This document shows, piece after piece, positions 53,600 through 61,504 of a stretch of DNA of 64,000 bases (position 1 is the stretch's first letter; every line of letters begins with the position of its first letter). The notes beneath the pieces were generated by a model. It did not search any database and had not been told where the DNA came from. It saw nothing but the letters and a program-made list of their open reading frames with translations. The DNA is taken from contig JAFDYC010000069.1 in assembly GCA_018267625.1 (NCBI GenBank), positions 1-64,000 of the forward strand, in the 5' to 3' direction. A program made the position numbers and the translations under genes. The stretch comes from Bacteroidota bacterium. Lineage in GTDB: Bacteria > Bacteroidota > Bacteroidia > Chitinophagales > Chitinophagaceae.

Positions 53600-54988
53600 A
53601 TGCAATTCAGGCAACGGCTTCTCATCAGTGGATTCATCGTCAGCTTTGTGCTGGTGGCCGCTTTGGCGGTGTTGTCTTTTGTTCAGACGGATAAACTTTG
53701 GCAGCGGGTTAGCCAGGCAGAGCATGCTTATCAGGTGGTCAATTCTATTAGCCAGCTTAACTACGAATTGCTGGCTACAGACAAGGCGGTGTTTCGCTTT
53801 CTGTCACTTCACGACAGCACCCACCATAAGGTCTTTGTTCAGTCTGCCAGCCACTTGCAAACTGAAATTGCGGCCTTAAAAATCTTGACAGAGGACAATC
53901 CGGAACATCAGGTTCATGTGCAGCAGCTTCAGGGTGATGCAACACTTTATTTCTCTGCTTGCCACAGCTTGTTTGAAAAGCCGGTTGGCACCCTGTTTAA
54001 CCTGATTCAAACAACAGAGTTTATGGAAATGCAGGCTCGGCGGGACGAAATACGCAGCCTGCTTTCAAAAATGTCGGAAACAGAAGGTCGCATATTAAGG
54101 GTACGGACTGCAGAACGGGAAGACTACTTGCGGACGACCACGAAAATGATGCGTACCCTGTCAGTGATTTTTGGTGTCCTCACTATACTGCTTTTCTCCA
54201 CACTGCTGCGTGAGTTTGGCAAAAGGCTGTTTTTACAAGGAGAATTACAGGAAAAACTTCATGAACTACAGCAGTCCAAGCAGGAAATGGAACACATTGC
54301 TTACGCTACCAGCCATGACCTTCAGGAGCCTTTGCGTAAAATTCAAATCCTACTGGATAAGTGGCTCTTGCAACTCCCCTCTCAAAAGCCGGAAGAAGCA
54401 GATGTCGCCCGACGTGTGATGCAGTCTGCCCAAAGGATGCAAGCTTTAGTCGGGGAGTTGATGTTGCTATCTTCCTTGAATGCAGATGCCACCAGGAAGC
54501 ATTGCCCGCTAAAGCTATACATGGAAGCAGCAGTATCACATTTGGAAGAACGTGTAAATCAAAGCCAGGCTCGGATACATCTGGGCATACTTCCAGTAGT
54601 TATGGGCTATCCGGACCAACTCGTTTTGTTGTTTCGGAACTTGCTGGATAATTCGTTGAAGTTTTCCCGCAAGGGCATTATTCCTGAATTGCAAATCCTT
54701 AGCCATGAAGCGACAGGAAAAGAAATGAACCTGCCTGGCAAACACCAGTCTCAGCGATATTACTGTGTCAGCATTCAAGACAATGGCATCGGCATAGATA
54801 ATGATCAGGCCCATAAAATATTTGGCATCTTCCGCAGCCTAAATAGCCCTCAGCTTGGCTCGGAAGGGCATGGGGCCGGATTGGCTATCTGCCGCCGTAT
54901 CATGGCTAATCACAACGGTTTCATTCAGGCACAGGGAACCCCAAATGAAGGCGCTACGATAAAACTCTTCTTTCCCATCCCAGCATAA
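53600..54988 (+). CDS. Membrane-bound sensor histidine kinase
   Basis: About 462 residues. Two membrane segments (about 10-30 and 190-210) flank a periplasmic sensor part of about 160 residues that looks like a CHASE3-type helical bundle. Then come a coiled-coil linker, HisKA with the phospho-His in AYATSHDLQEPLRKIQ, and an ATPase domain with LLFRNLLDNSLKFSRKG, QDNGIGIDNDQAHKIFGIF and GHGAGLAICRRI. This DHL-type kinase is related to phytochrome-like and bacteriophytochrome-coupled kinases. It faces rpoN on the other strand and may feed the REC-PAS kinase, an inference from position only. Confidence 0.92.
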   Translation: MQFRQRLLISGFIVSFVLVAALAVLSFVQTDKLWQRVSQAEHAYQVVNSISQLNYELLATDKAVFRFLSLHDSTHHKVFVQSASHLQTEIAALKILTEDNPEHQVHVQQLQGDATLYFSACHSLFEKPVGTLFNLIQTTEFMEMQARRDEIRSLLSKMSETEGRILRVRTAEREDYLRTTTKMMRTLSVIFGVLTILLFSTLLREFGKRLFLQGELQEKLHELQQSKQEMEHIAYATSHDLQEPLRKIQILLDKWLLQLPSQKPEEADVARRVMQSAQRMQALVGELMLLSSLNADATRKHCPLKLYMEAAVSHLEERVNQSQARIHLGILPVVMGYPDQLVLLFRNLLDNSLKFSRKGIIPELQILSHEATGKEMNLPGKHQSQRYYCVSIQDNGIGIDNDQAHKIFGIFRSLNSPQLGSEGHGAGLAICRRIMANHNGFIQAQGTPNEGATIKLFFPIPA

Positions 54989-55003
54989 TAGGCTGGACAC
55001 CCC

Positions 55004-55369
55004 CTAGTGAAGGCCACGACCATACAGCAGCTTTTGAATACGCTCAGCTTCGTTCATGAATTGCTGGCAGGCATCTGCCCCGCTACTATTTTCCAGGCTA
55101 CTCACAATGCCCTTCAGGCCATCAAACGTCTCAACGAAATAGAGCAGCGAAATGTTGGAGGAAGGGCCCATACTATCTAAGTGAATTTTCCGGATGATAC
55201 GAACCTGCTCCGGCCGATAATACCTGCTGCGCTGAATCGAGTACAAGCCACGCTCAGAGGTGCGAAAGGATTCCCCAAAACCATCCAGAGAAGCACGGAA
55301 TAACAATGCCTGCAACTGGCTTTGAATAGCAGCTTTTTCTGTTTCCTTTCTATGTTTCTGTATGTTCAT
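55004..55369 (-). CDS. Small protein of unknown function
   Basis: About 121 residues without signal peptide or membrane segment. YYRPEQVRIIRKIHLDSMGPSSNISLLYFVETFDGLKGIVSS resembles the core of a small Bacteroidota family (pattern PEDxxI...RFEG.SNP.D..ILYAIET.DG.KG), sometimes mislabelled as phosphoribosylpyrophosphate synthetase, though several positions differ. The start is set at MNIQKHRKE (55369); a frame to 55501 exists but its N-terminal extension is basic and unlike the family. It converges with the histidine kinase gene, 15 bases apart. Confidence 0.6.
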   Translation of the reverse strand: MNIQKHRKETEKAAIQSQLQALLFRASLDGFGESFRTSERGLYSIQRSRYYRPEQVRIIRKIHLDSMGPSSNISLLYFVETFDGLKGIVSSLENSSGADACQQFMNEAERIQKLLYGRGLH

Positions 55370-55530
55370 GGCAGGGTTGCTCAGGAGCCTTCTAAAATTC
55401 TTTGCCACCAGTTTGAAAAATGAGAAATAACTCCAATTCCTGATTGTACCCTTGCGTTTCCTGCACAGAAATTTCCCTGGCTTGAACCCCCTCATGAGCA
55501 CAGCCTTTTTTAGGATACATCTTCAGGACA

Positions 55531-55623
55531 AGCTGCAACGAAGCTGCGACAGGGAACAAAAACAGACTACCTAAAAAAGTAGAGGTAAAAAAAACGAGGC
55601 TGCCCTTTTTAAGACAGCCTCGT
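55531..55623. repeat. Copy A of a terminator-containing repeat of about 90 bases
   Basis: It starts with GCTGCAACGAAGCTG (55532-55546), continues with A-rich spacers, and ends in the terminator hairpin at 55587-55623. The same arrangement, with the same first 15 bases and similar spacing, occurs at 60611-60697. Confidence 0.6.
55587..55623 (-). terminator. Terminator after the secreted repeat-protein gene
   Basis: Stem ACGAGGCTG (55594-55602) with CAGCCTCGT (55615-55623) and T-rich on the minus strand, 21 bases beyond the stop. It is nearly identical to the rpmE2 terminator at 21182. Confidence 0.9.
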
Positions 55624-55644
55624 GCTATTGAATTGTTCTTGCGA

Positions 55645-56193
55645 TTAGAGCTGGTTGTAAATCTTTACGTCCATGCTCCTGGGAATTCCATAGAACTGAA
55701 AGGTTTTATGGCGATAACCCTTCTTGTAATAGGCATCGGTATTGCCTTCTTCAGGGATAGTTACCCAATCGTTGTTTCTGCCACCCACCCAGCGGTAAAC
55801 GGCGATGGTGTTCGGGCCCCGGCGGGTTGCAGCATAGAACTGGAGTTTCTTGCCGGTGTAGCCCATTTTAATCATTTGGTCATCGCTGAACTCATCGTCC
55901 GCTACCGAAATCTGATCCTTGGTAGTTGGGTTCGTCCAGCTATAAACAGCTACACGGCCCGGGCCCGGATTGCGGAATGCAGTGAAGAGCATGGTCTTGT
56001 CGTTCCAGCCCCAGTTGAGCATTTGTCCATCCTGGTATTCCCCTTCTGCCACCGTTTCATAGGTGCGGTCGGCGGTATTGTACCAGCTATAAACGTTAAT
56101 GAGTTCTTCATTGCCGCGGTCTTGGGCTTGTGCGTAGTTGAAGCCAGCGGCACCGGCCATCAGTGCGGAGATGAGAAGGAGCGTTTTTTTCAT
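55645..56193 (-). CDS. Secreted protein with three tandem repeats of about 49 residues
   Basis: 182 residues: signal peptide (about 1-24, AQAQ) and three repeats at about 32-80, 81-129 and 130-175. Each opens with (I/V)xVYxW, has an acidic central loop (EGEYQDGQML, DDEFSDDQMI, EEGNTDAYY), then GWxxKTMLFTA-, GYTGKKLQFYA- and GYRHKTFQFYG-type strands. The pattern resembles DUF5648-like carbohydrate- or surface-associated repeats. It is probably a small periplasmic or outer-membrane beta-propeller-like or sandwich binding protein. It is alone on its transcript and ends at a shared-type terminator. Confidence 0.8.
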   Translation of the reverse strand: MKKTLLLISALMAGAAGFNYAQAQDRGNEELINVYSWYNTADRTYETVAEGEYQDGQMLNWGWNDKTMLFTAFRNPGPGRVAVYSWTNPTTKDQISVADDEFSDDQMIKMGYTGKKLQFYAATRRGPNTIAVYRWVGGRNNDWVTIPEEGNTDAYYKKGYRHKTFQFYGIPRSMDVKIYNQL

Positions 56194-56498
56194 GGAAAGT
56201 CTCTGTCAGTGTTTTTTGTCGCGTCCAAAATACAGCAAAAAATACCGGAGCTGCAAGCAGGCCTGAAAAAAGTTTTTTGCAATCCATTCTGCAATGGCTC
56301 AACGTATTGCCCGAATGGGGTTGCAGGCTGTCGCATCGTAATTGCCTACATGCTCTTATTGCCGCAAACAGAGGAGGCTGGTTTTCCCGGGAAAATTTTA
56401 ATAATAACTCTTGTAGCCGCTTTTTTCTTGGTATTGAGATTCCTGTGCTGCTACCATGCTTTGCTTCAACGAGCTGATGAAGGACACCTTTGGAGCCA
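56194..56498. other. Gene-free gap between the repeat-protein gene and moxR
   Basis: 305 bases. A one-mismatch -7 motif on the minus strand (CCAAAATA read on plus, 56225-56232) lies 31 bases before the repeat-protein start. A hydrophobic plus-strand frame (from about 56350) enters the end of moxR and is not credible as a gene. There is no DUF58 or RDD gene here, although such genes usually follow moxR in this operon type. Confidence 0.5.
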
Positions 56499-57461
56499 TT
56501 ACCTCGGCACTTCCAACCTGCCTGCCAATTCTTTTAGGATGGTGTCGGGCGTGGCACCTTCCATCTCTCGCTCTGGACTGAGGCTGATGCGGTGGCGCAA
56601 TACCGGGAATAATGCTTCCAGAACGTCTTCGGGAATGACAAAACTCCTGCCGCGGAGCAGGGCGATAGCTTTAGCTACATGCATCATTGCCAGGGAAGCC
56701 CGGGGGGAAGCACCGATATAGAGTGCGGCATCATTGCGGGTTTCGTACACAATTCTTGCAATGAAGTGAAGGATTTCTGGGGATACCTGAGTTTGGCGCA
56801 CTTGTTCCCGGGCAGCATCCAAAGATTCTGCTGTGATGATGGGCCGCAAGTTTTTTAACTGTTCCGTTAGGGTGCTTCCATTTTGCCGGGTTAAGATTTC
56901 GACTTCCTCATTCAGGCTGGGATACCCTACGCTTAGCTTCATCATAAACCGATCGAGCTGAGCTTCCGGGAGGCGGTACGTTCCTTCATGCTCTATTGGG
57001 TTTTGGGTTGCGATGACCATAAAGGGTAGCTGCATGGGGTAGCTTATGCCATCCACAGTTATCTGTCGTTCTTCCATCACCTCAAACAAGGCAGCCTGTG
57101 TCTTAGCCGGCGCACGGTTGATTTCATCTATCAACACGATTTGAGAAAAAATAGGCCCGGGCCTAAACTGAAAATCGCCCGTCTTAGGATGGAAAATATT
57201 GGTACCAATCACATCTCCAGGCATCAGGTCGGGTGTGAACTGAATACGGGAAAAGGGTAAATCCAGAAGCCGGGCCAGCACTTTGGCAGCCAAAGTCTTG
57301 GCCACACCGGGCACGCCTTCCAGTAAGATATGCCCATCCGCCAGCAGCCCGGCCAACATCAGTTCGACCATGTCTTGCTGGCCTACAATCAAGCGGGCAA
57401 TGGCTTCTTTTAAGGATGGTGCAACCAGAGGGAATGAGGCCTGGGTTTCGATGGTTTCCAT
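56499..57461 (-). CDS. MoxR family AAA+ ATPase
   Basis: 320 residues. Walker A is GVPGVAKT near residue 53, Walker B is IVLIDEINRAPAKTQAALFEVMEE, sensor 1 lies in MVIATQNPIEHEGTYRLPEAQLDRF, and sensor 2 in the C-terminal third (PRASLAMMHVAKAIA). MoxR ATPases act as chaperones that assemble or activate partner complexes, often proteins with VWA domains. It is the last gene of SpoIIM-DUF4129-DUF4350-MoxR, 7 bases after the DUF4350 stop. The DUF58 partner that normally follows is missing here. Confidence 0.93.
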   Translation of the reverse strand: METIETQASFPLVAPSLKEAIARLIVGQQDMVELMLAGLLADGHILLEGVPGVAKTLAAKVLARLLDLPFSRIQFTPDLMPGDVIGTNIFHPKTGDFQFRPGPIFSQIVLIDEINRAPAKTQAALFEVMEERQITVDGISYPMQLPFMVIATQNPIEHEGTYRLPEAQLDRFMMKLSVGYPSLNEEVEILTRQNGSTLTEQLKNLRPIITAESLDAAREQVRQTQVSPEILHFIARIVYETRNDAALYIGASPRASLAMMHVAKAIALLRGRSFVIPEDVLEALFPVLRHRISLSPEREMEGATPDTILKELAGRLEVPR

Positions 57462-57468
57462 AAGCAGT

Positions 57469-58755
57469 TTATGATTCGTTGGGCAAGAATTTTCTCAGGT
57501 CCTGGGAAAGCCGGTAAAGGTATTCGGCGCGTACAGGCTCGCCGAGGCGCAAGTGATGAATCTTAGCGACCAGCTCCGAAGCTTCACGTTCAGTTCTGCC
57601 ACTTTTCGCAGCTAAACGACGTGCAAATTCTTCGTTGATTTCATTCGTGTCTAAATAGTATTTGCTGCGCACTTGCTCCAGGAAGTGCTGCAGCATCTTC
57701 TCAGCAAGGTTGGCATGATTGCCTTTATTGAAATAGAGCTGACCAATGGTTTCGGCAAAGCGAACGGAGCTGTTTTCTATTTGCGGGATGACTGGAATAA
57801 TCCGTTGACGACGTTTCAAGCTGATTAAGACATACAGCAATAAAGCGACTGTAGCGAGCAGCATGGCCCTGCGCATGGCCGGATATTTCAGCAACACGCT
57901 GAGGCTGCTTCGTTGCCCGCTTCGCTCGAAATATTCATTCCAGTACACCCTCGAAATATTTGCCGGGAAGCTGTGCCAGATGCCGCTTAAGTATGCTTGG
58001 TTGCCGGGCTGTAGCAGGAAGTAATTAGATAAAACAAGTGGTGCTGCATGAAGCGTGATATGTCCTTTTCCGATTGTGTACCGGATGAAATCAGGCTTCC
58101 CTTTTGCCGTTCCTAACACCTTGCCGGGAAATTCAATCATTGCTTCCATACGGGCCCGGGTCAGGTCTTGTTCGGAAGGTGCAGCTTCGTCCAGGGTATC
58201 TCCTTCGGGGGCATAAGGAGTACGTAATTGGAAAAAGGAACTGATGCAACGCCCCTGATATCCAAAGGCCTTTTTAGAATGATTCCAGAGGCGCAATACT
58301 TCCTTTTCGCTGCTGCCATCCTCTGTTTTATTCAATGCATCCTGTTCGTTACAGGGTTGCAGCTTCGACAATTGAAACCCCTTACCCAACCGTTCATCCA
58401 GGTTCGATGACAACAACAATATTTCATTGCCGGAAGCTGCAAAGCGTAATAATGATACCCATTCTTCGGGGTTTACCCGGAATTGGAGCCCCAAAAGAAT
58501 AAGCAGGCTGGCGCTGTCTTCCCTGCCGTAAAGGTGTTCGTCAATACCTGTGTACCGGAAGTTCTTTGATAAAATTTCCTGATCTGCATTTGGGAAATAA
58601 TCCGGCAGGCTTTGATAGGCAAGCGATGCACCGTAAGGCTTTGTGTCCTGGTGGCTCAGCGAGACGCGCCAATCAATAGTCGAGCCGGGCTTTGCATTCC
58701 GACAAGAACCCAGCATCAGAAGGCTCAGCAACAGGAAGAGGATTTGCTGCTTCAT
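57469..58755 (-). CDS. DUF4350 domain protein
   Basis: 428 residues. A lipoprotein-like signal (LLLSLLMLGSC, Cys about 18), then a DUF4350 domain (TKPYGASLAYQSLPDYFPNAD opening, about 38-250), one membrane segment (about 310-327, AMLLATVALLLYVLISL), and a helical cytoplasmic tail. DUF4350 proteins occur in MoxR operons of Bacteroidota with unknown role. It overlaps the end of the DUF4129 gene by 4 bases, showing tight coupling. Confidence 0.88.
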   Translation of the reverse strand: MKQQILFLLLSLLMLGSCRNAKPGSTIDWRVSLSHQDTKPYGASLAYQSLPDYFPNADQEILSKNFRYTGIDEHLYGREDSASLLILLGLQFRVNPEEWVSLLRFAASGNEILLLSSNLDERLGKGFQLSKLQPCNEQDALNKTEDGSSEKEVLRLWNHSKKAFGYQGRCISSFFQLRTPYAPEGDTLDEAAPSEQDLTRARMEAMIEFPGKVLGTAKGKPDFIRYTIGKGHITLHAAPLVLSNYFLLQPGNQAYLSGIWHSFPANISRVYWNEYFERSGQRSSLSVLLKYPAMRRAMLLATVALLLYVLISLKRRQRIIPVIPQIENSSVRFAETIGQLYFNKGNHANLAEKMLQHFLEQVRSKYYLDTNEINEEFARRLAAKSGRTEREASELVAKIHHLRLGEPVRAEYLYRLSQDLRKFLPNES

Positions 58756-59552
58756 GCCTCTTCTATGCTGTTTTTTACTTTTCGAAACTGTTCCAGAAAA
58801 GCTGCCATCTGGTTTTCATCGGGCTTCATCCTTCCATACCAGCTCTGCTCATATTGCTCCGTCAGTTTGCGGAAAACAGTTACTTGCGGCTTGCCTTTCA
58901 GTTCTTCTATATAAGCCCGGTTGGTCTTGTCGGGGCGGAACGAAAGGAGCCCCACTTGCTGCATCCGTTGGAGCAAATACAAGTAGGCAAATCGAATGGC
59001 CTCCCTGGATGCTCCCGCTTGCAAAGCATCCTGCATCCGGTCTTCCCAGTTGTTTTCAAGCAGGCCTGCCACACTTAGGTCTTCGGCTTCTTCTTCGTTC
59101 ACATACTTTTTGTCGCGCCGAGCGAATAAAGCATGAGCCTGGCCGGAAAACACCCGCCAACCTATATATCCGAGGATGCCGAAAAAAATCAGCCAGAGTA
59201 AATTCTTTCCACCTCTTGAATCTAAGAATTGCGATACCTCATCCAGGATTTTTTCCATCCAGGTTGTTTCCTCTTTCGGAATTGCTTTGGGCACATATTC
59301 GAGCCGATTCCGATAGGCAAATTCTGGCCCACAGCTTAGTTCTTTCCACTGCGAAGGGGTGGGTGCTGCCTGGTTCAGAAGGCTGCTGTCCTCAGTGGGA
59401 ACATAGATGCCATCAATCGGCTCAGCACCCTTCAGACCTACACGACTACTGTTGAAGCGAGAAGAATCATACACGTCTTGTGACCATGAAAAATGGACAG
59501 CACCTAAGCCTGCCAAACACAGCAACAGCAGCTTCAGAAACCGATTAGCCAT
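58752..59552 (-). CDS. DUF4129 domain protein
   Basis: 266 residues: signal peptide (about 1-24), a short periplasmic part, one membrane segment (about 117-133, LLWLIFFGILGYIGWRV), and a cytoplasmic DUF4129 domain (about 170-266) with EAIRFAYLYLLQRMQQVGLLSFRPDKTNRAYI and ELKGKPQVTVFRKLTEQYEQSWYG, the usual core. The function is unknown; it belongs to the MoxR operon. It overlaps both neighbours (4 bases with DUF4350, 8 bases with SpoIIM). Confidence 0.88.
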   Translation of the reverse strand: MANRFLKLLLLCLAGLGAVHFSWSQDVYDSSRFNSSRVGLKGAEPIDGIYVPTEDSSLLNQAAPTPSQWKELSCGPEFAYRNRLEYVPKAIPKEETTWMEKILDEVSQFLDSRGGKNLLWLIFFGILGYIGWRVFSGQAHALFARRDKKYVNEEEAEDLSVAGLLENNWEDRMQDALQAGASREAIRFAYLYLLQRMQQVGLLSFRPDKTNRAYIEELKGKPQVTVFRKLTEQYEQSWYGRMKPDENQMAAFLEQFRKVKNSIEEA

Positions 59553-60495
59553 GCGCCTGTTTTCTTCGATGCACCCTTGCCGGATACAAAATGAAATAGA
59601 AAATGACGAAGGCTAAAGATGTGGCCAGAATGCCCAGGCTGGCATAGGCAGGTAGTTCCGTATGGCGCGTGATGAAGCTTTCAAAAAACGCAGCCAACAG
59701 ATATACCGGAATCAGGCCCACCATGATTTTGATACCCTCCTTGGCACCCCGGATGATGGATTGCCTACGGGTAAATGTTTTCGGAAAGAGAATAGAATTC
59801 CCCAATACCAATCCGGCCATACCAGAAATGACGATGGCCGACAGTTCCAGAGTGCCATGAACAAATACGACCAGGATGCTCTGAACACCCAGCCCATGCA
59901 TAAAAAACAGGTATTCGAAAACACCCAGCATCAGTCCGTTTGTCATCAGGTAATAGAGCGTGCCTACCGAGCAAAAGATGCCTAGTATGAAACAGTTGAA
60001 GGAGACGCCAATGTTGTTGAGTGCAATTTGAAAAAACATGCTCAGTTCCTGTTGCTGCTTATACACGCCAAACGGGTCGCCGGAGGCTATGTTGCGTTCC
60101 GTCATATCCACATATCCATCGCCGAGGATGGCACGGACAAAGCTCTGATCCTGCATGGCGGAAAAGACACCCATCAGCACGAAGGCTATGAAAAAACAGC
60201 AGGAAGCCAGCAGGGCCTTCCGGTTTCGGTACATAATCAATGGCAGCTCTTCGCTCCAGAACAGAATGAGCCGGTTCCCTTTCTCTTTGCGGTTGCTGTA
60301 TATCGAGCGGTAAATATTCGCGGCAAGCCCATTGATGTAACGGGGCGTGTTGCCGGAAGGGTAAAAAGTCTTCGCGTATGAAAGGTCTTCCACCAGGTTG
60401 GTGAAGCGCCGTGCCAGCTCATCCGGGTCTTCCGTTGGATGCTCGTATTCCCGCCAGCGCTCTTTGTTTTGACGGATAAAATGCCCCTCTCTCAT
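59545..60495 (-). CDS. Stage II sporulation protein M-like membrane protein
   Basis: 316 residues with five or six predicted membrane segments. The N-terminal cytoplasmic part (about 1-100, EHPTEDPDELARRFTNLVEDLSYAKTFYPS) is typical of Bacteroidota SpoIIM-like proteins, followed by AFVLMGVFSAMQDQSF, NNIGVSFNCFILGIFCSVGTLYYLMTNGLMLGVFEYLF and HGTLELSAIVISGMAGLVLG. The name comes from Bacillus; there is no sporulation here. It is the first gene of the MoxR operon and probably forms a membrane complex with DUF4129 and DUF4350. Confidence 0.92.
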   Translation of the reverse strand: MREGHFIRQNKERWREYEHPTEDPDELARRFTNLVEDLSYAKTFYPSGNTPRYINGLAANIYRSIYSNRKEKGNRLILFWSEELPLIMYRNRKALLASCCFFIAFVLMGVFSAMQDQSFVRAILGDGYVDMTERNIASGDPFGVYKQQQELSMFFQIALNNIGVSFNCFILGIFCSVGTLYYLMTNGLMLGVFEYLFFMHGLGVQSILVVFVHGTLELSAIVISGMAGLVLGNSILFPKTFTRRQSIIRGAKEGIKIMVGLIPVYLLAAFFESFITRHTELPAYASLGILATSLAFVIFYFILYPARVHRRKQAHG

Positions 60496-60610
60496 GCTGG
60501 AAATCTATAGTTGCAATGTCGGCAGATTCGTCAATTCTGGCAGCAACAATCATCAAGTGGCTCTGGCAGATACGGCTGAATCGTATCCTGAGGCAGCGTT
60601 TTCATAGCAT

Positions 60611-60697
60611 GCTGCAACGAAGCTGAGCCTGGACAAAAATCAGGTTACAAAAATGAATAGCTGCAAAAAAAGAGGCTGCCCTTTTGAGGCAGCCTCT
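60611..60697. repeat. Copy B of the terminator-containing repeat of about 90 bases
   Basis: GCTGCAACGAAGCTG (60611-60625), A-rich spacers with an ACAAAAA.CAG block as in copy A, and the terminator hairpin at 60665-60697. The 15 leading bases are identical to copy A at 55532, and the distance to the hairpin is similar (about 45 bases). Both copies sit at the 3' end of a minus-strand exported-protein gene. Confidence 0.6.
60665..60697 (-). terminator. Terminator after the cytochrome c gene
   Basis: Stem AGAGGCTGCC (60671-60680) with GGCAGCCTCT (60688-60697) and seven T on the minus strand, 38 bases beyond the stop. It is the third member of the shared hairpin family. Confidence 0.9.
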
Positions 60698-60735
60698 GAA
60701 ATTCTGGAACCAGACTTGGGTACTGGGGGGATTGT

Positions 60736-61224
60736 TTATTTAGCGCCGTCGTTCTTACGCATAAACTCCAGAATGTCGCGGGCCTCTTGATCGGAAAGGT
60801 TTTGGTTGGGCATCCGCACGAGGCAGATTTCCAGCATAGCCTGTGCCTTGGGGTCTTTTTCCAGCATGGCATCTGTGTTTGTGACGAAGTTCATAATCCA
60901 CTCCGGTTGGTGGCGGGTGGTGACTCCTTTCCAGCCTGGGCCGACCAGTTTTTCATCGGTCAGTTTGTGGCAGGAGGCGCATTTTACTTCATACACTTTT
61001 TCACCGCTGGAGGCCATTGCAGCATTCAGTGGGCCGATATCTACATGGGTAAACTTGCCTTCACCGCGGTTGGGGTCGTATGAAGGGGCTGCTGCTGCTT
61101 TGTTTGCATCTGCGGATGCTTTCCGGTCGGCTTCGGCTTGATCGGCGCTTTGTGTGTTGTTGCCACCACAGGAAGCTAAGACCATGGCAGCGAACATTCC
61201 CAGAAGAAGAAGGTGTTTTTTCAT
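60736..61224 (-). CDS. Class I cytochrome c lipoprotein
   Basis: 162 residues: lipoprotein signal ending LASC (Cys19), a low-complexity Ala/Lys linker, then a class I cytochrome c domain with the haem-binding CASCH (82-86) and the axial Met in VRMPNQ (about 138). It is probably an electron carrier on the periplasmic side. The start is at MKKHLLLLG; the frame runs 44 codons further without similarity. It is divergent from the polytopic membrane protein at 61505 across a 280-base region that contains a palindrome (61282-61295). Confidence 0.92.
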   Translation of the reverse strand: MKKHLLLLGMFAAMVLASCGGNNTQSADQAEADRKASADANKAAAAPSYDPNRGEGKFTHVDIGPLNAAMASSGEKVYEVKCASCHKLTDEKLVGPGWKGVTTRHQPEWIMNFVTNTDAMLEKDPKAQAMLEICLVRMPNQNLSDQEARDILEFMRKNDGAK

Positions 61225-61281
61225 GAACGTGAATTGATGATTTTGAGATGACAAATCAAGACTGGAAAATCCGACAGTTTG

Positions 61282-61295
61282 ATGATGAACATCAT
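61282..61295. promoter_or_regulatory. Palindrome between cytochrome c and the membrane protein gene
   Basis: ATGATG-AA-CATCAT is a perfect 14-base dyad in the divergent region, preceded and followed by TTGATG repeats. It could be the site of a Crp/Fnr-like regulator controlling both genes. There is no independent evidence. Confidence 0.35.
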
Positions 61296-61504
61296 TATTG
61301 ATGACGACACCGGTTTTCTGCTTCGTACTTCCCTCTACTTGAAATTGCAGCTCCAAAATATCAGTTACAGCCCATTTTTTCAGCTTCTTTGTCTCAAATA
61401 TTTTTGCTGAAAATTTGTTTCAGGTATCCGTTTCAAAACCACATTAATTCTTACTTAAGAGATTGCCAATCGGCGGCTCCTATATTTTTTACCATTTTTT
61501 CATA

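Noticed and set aside
55633-56721. 362-residue plus-strand frame spanning the repeat-protein gene, the gap and the end of moxR
   Set aside because: It runs antisense through two supported genes and shows no domain; the hydrophobic stretch in the gap is AT/T-rich chance.
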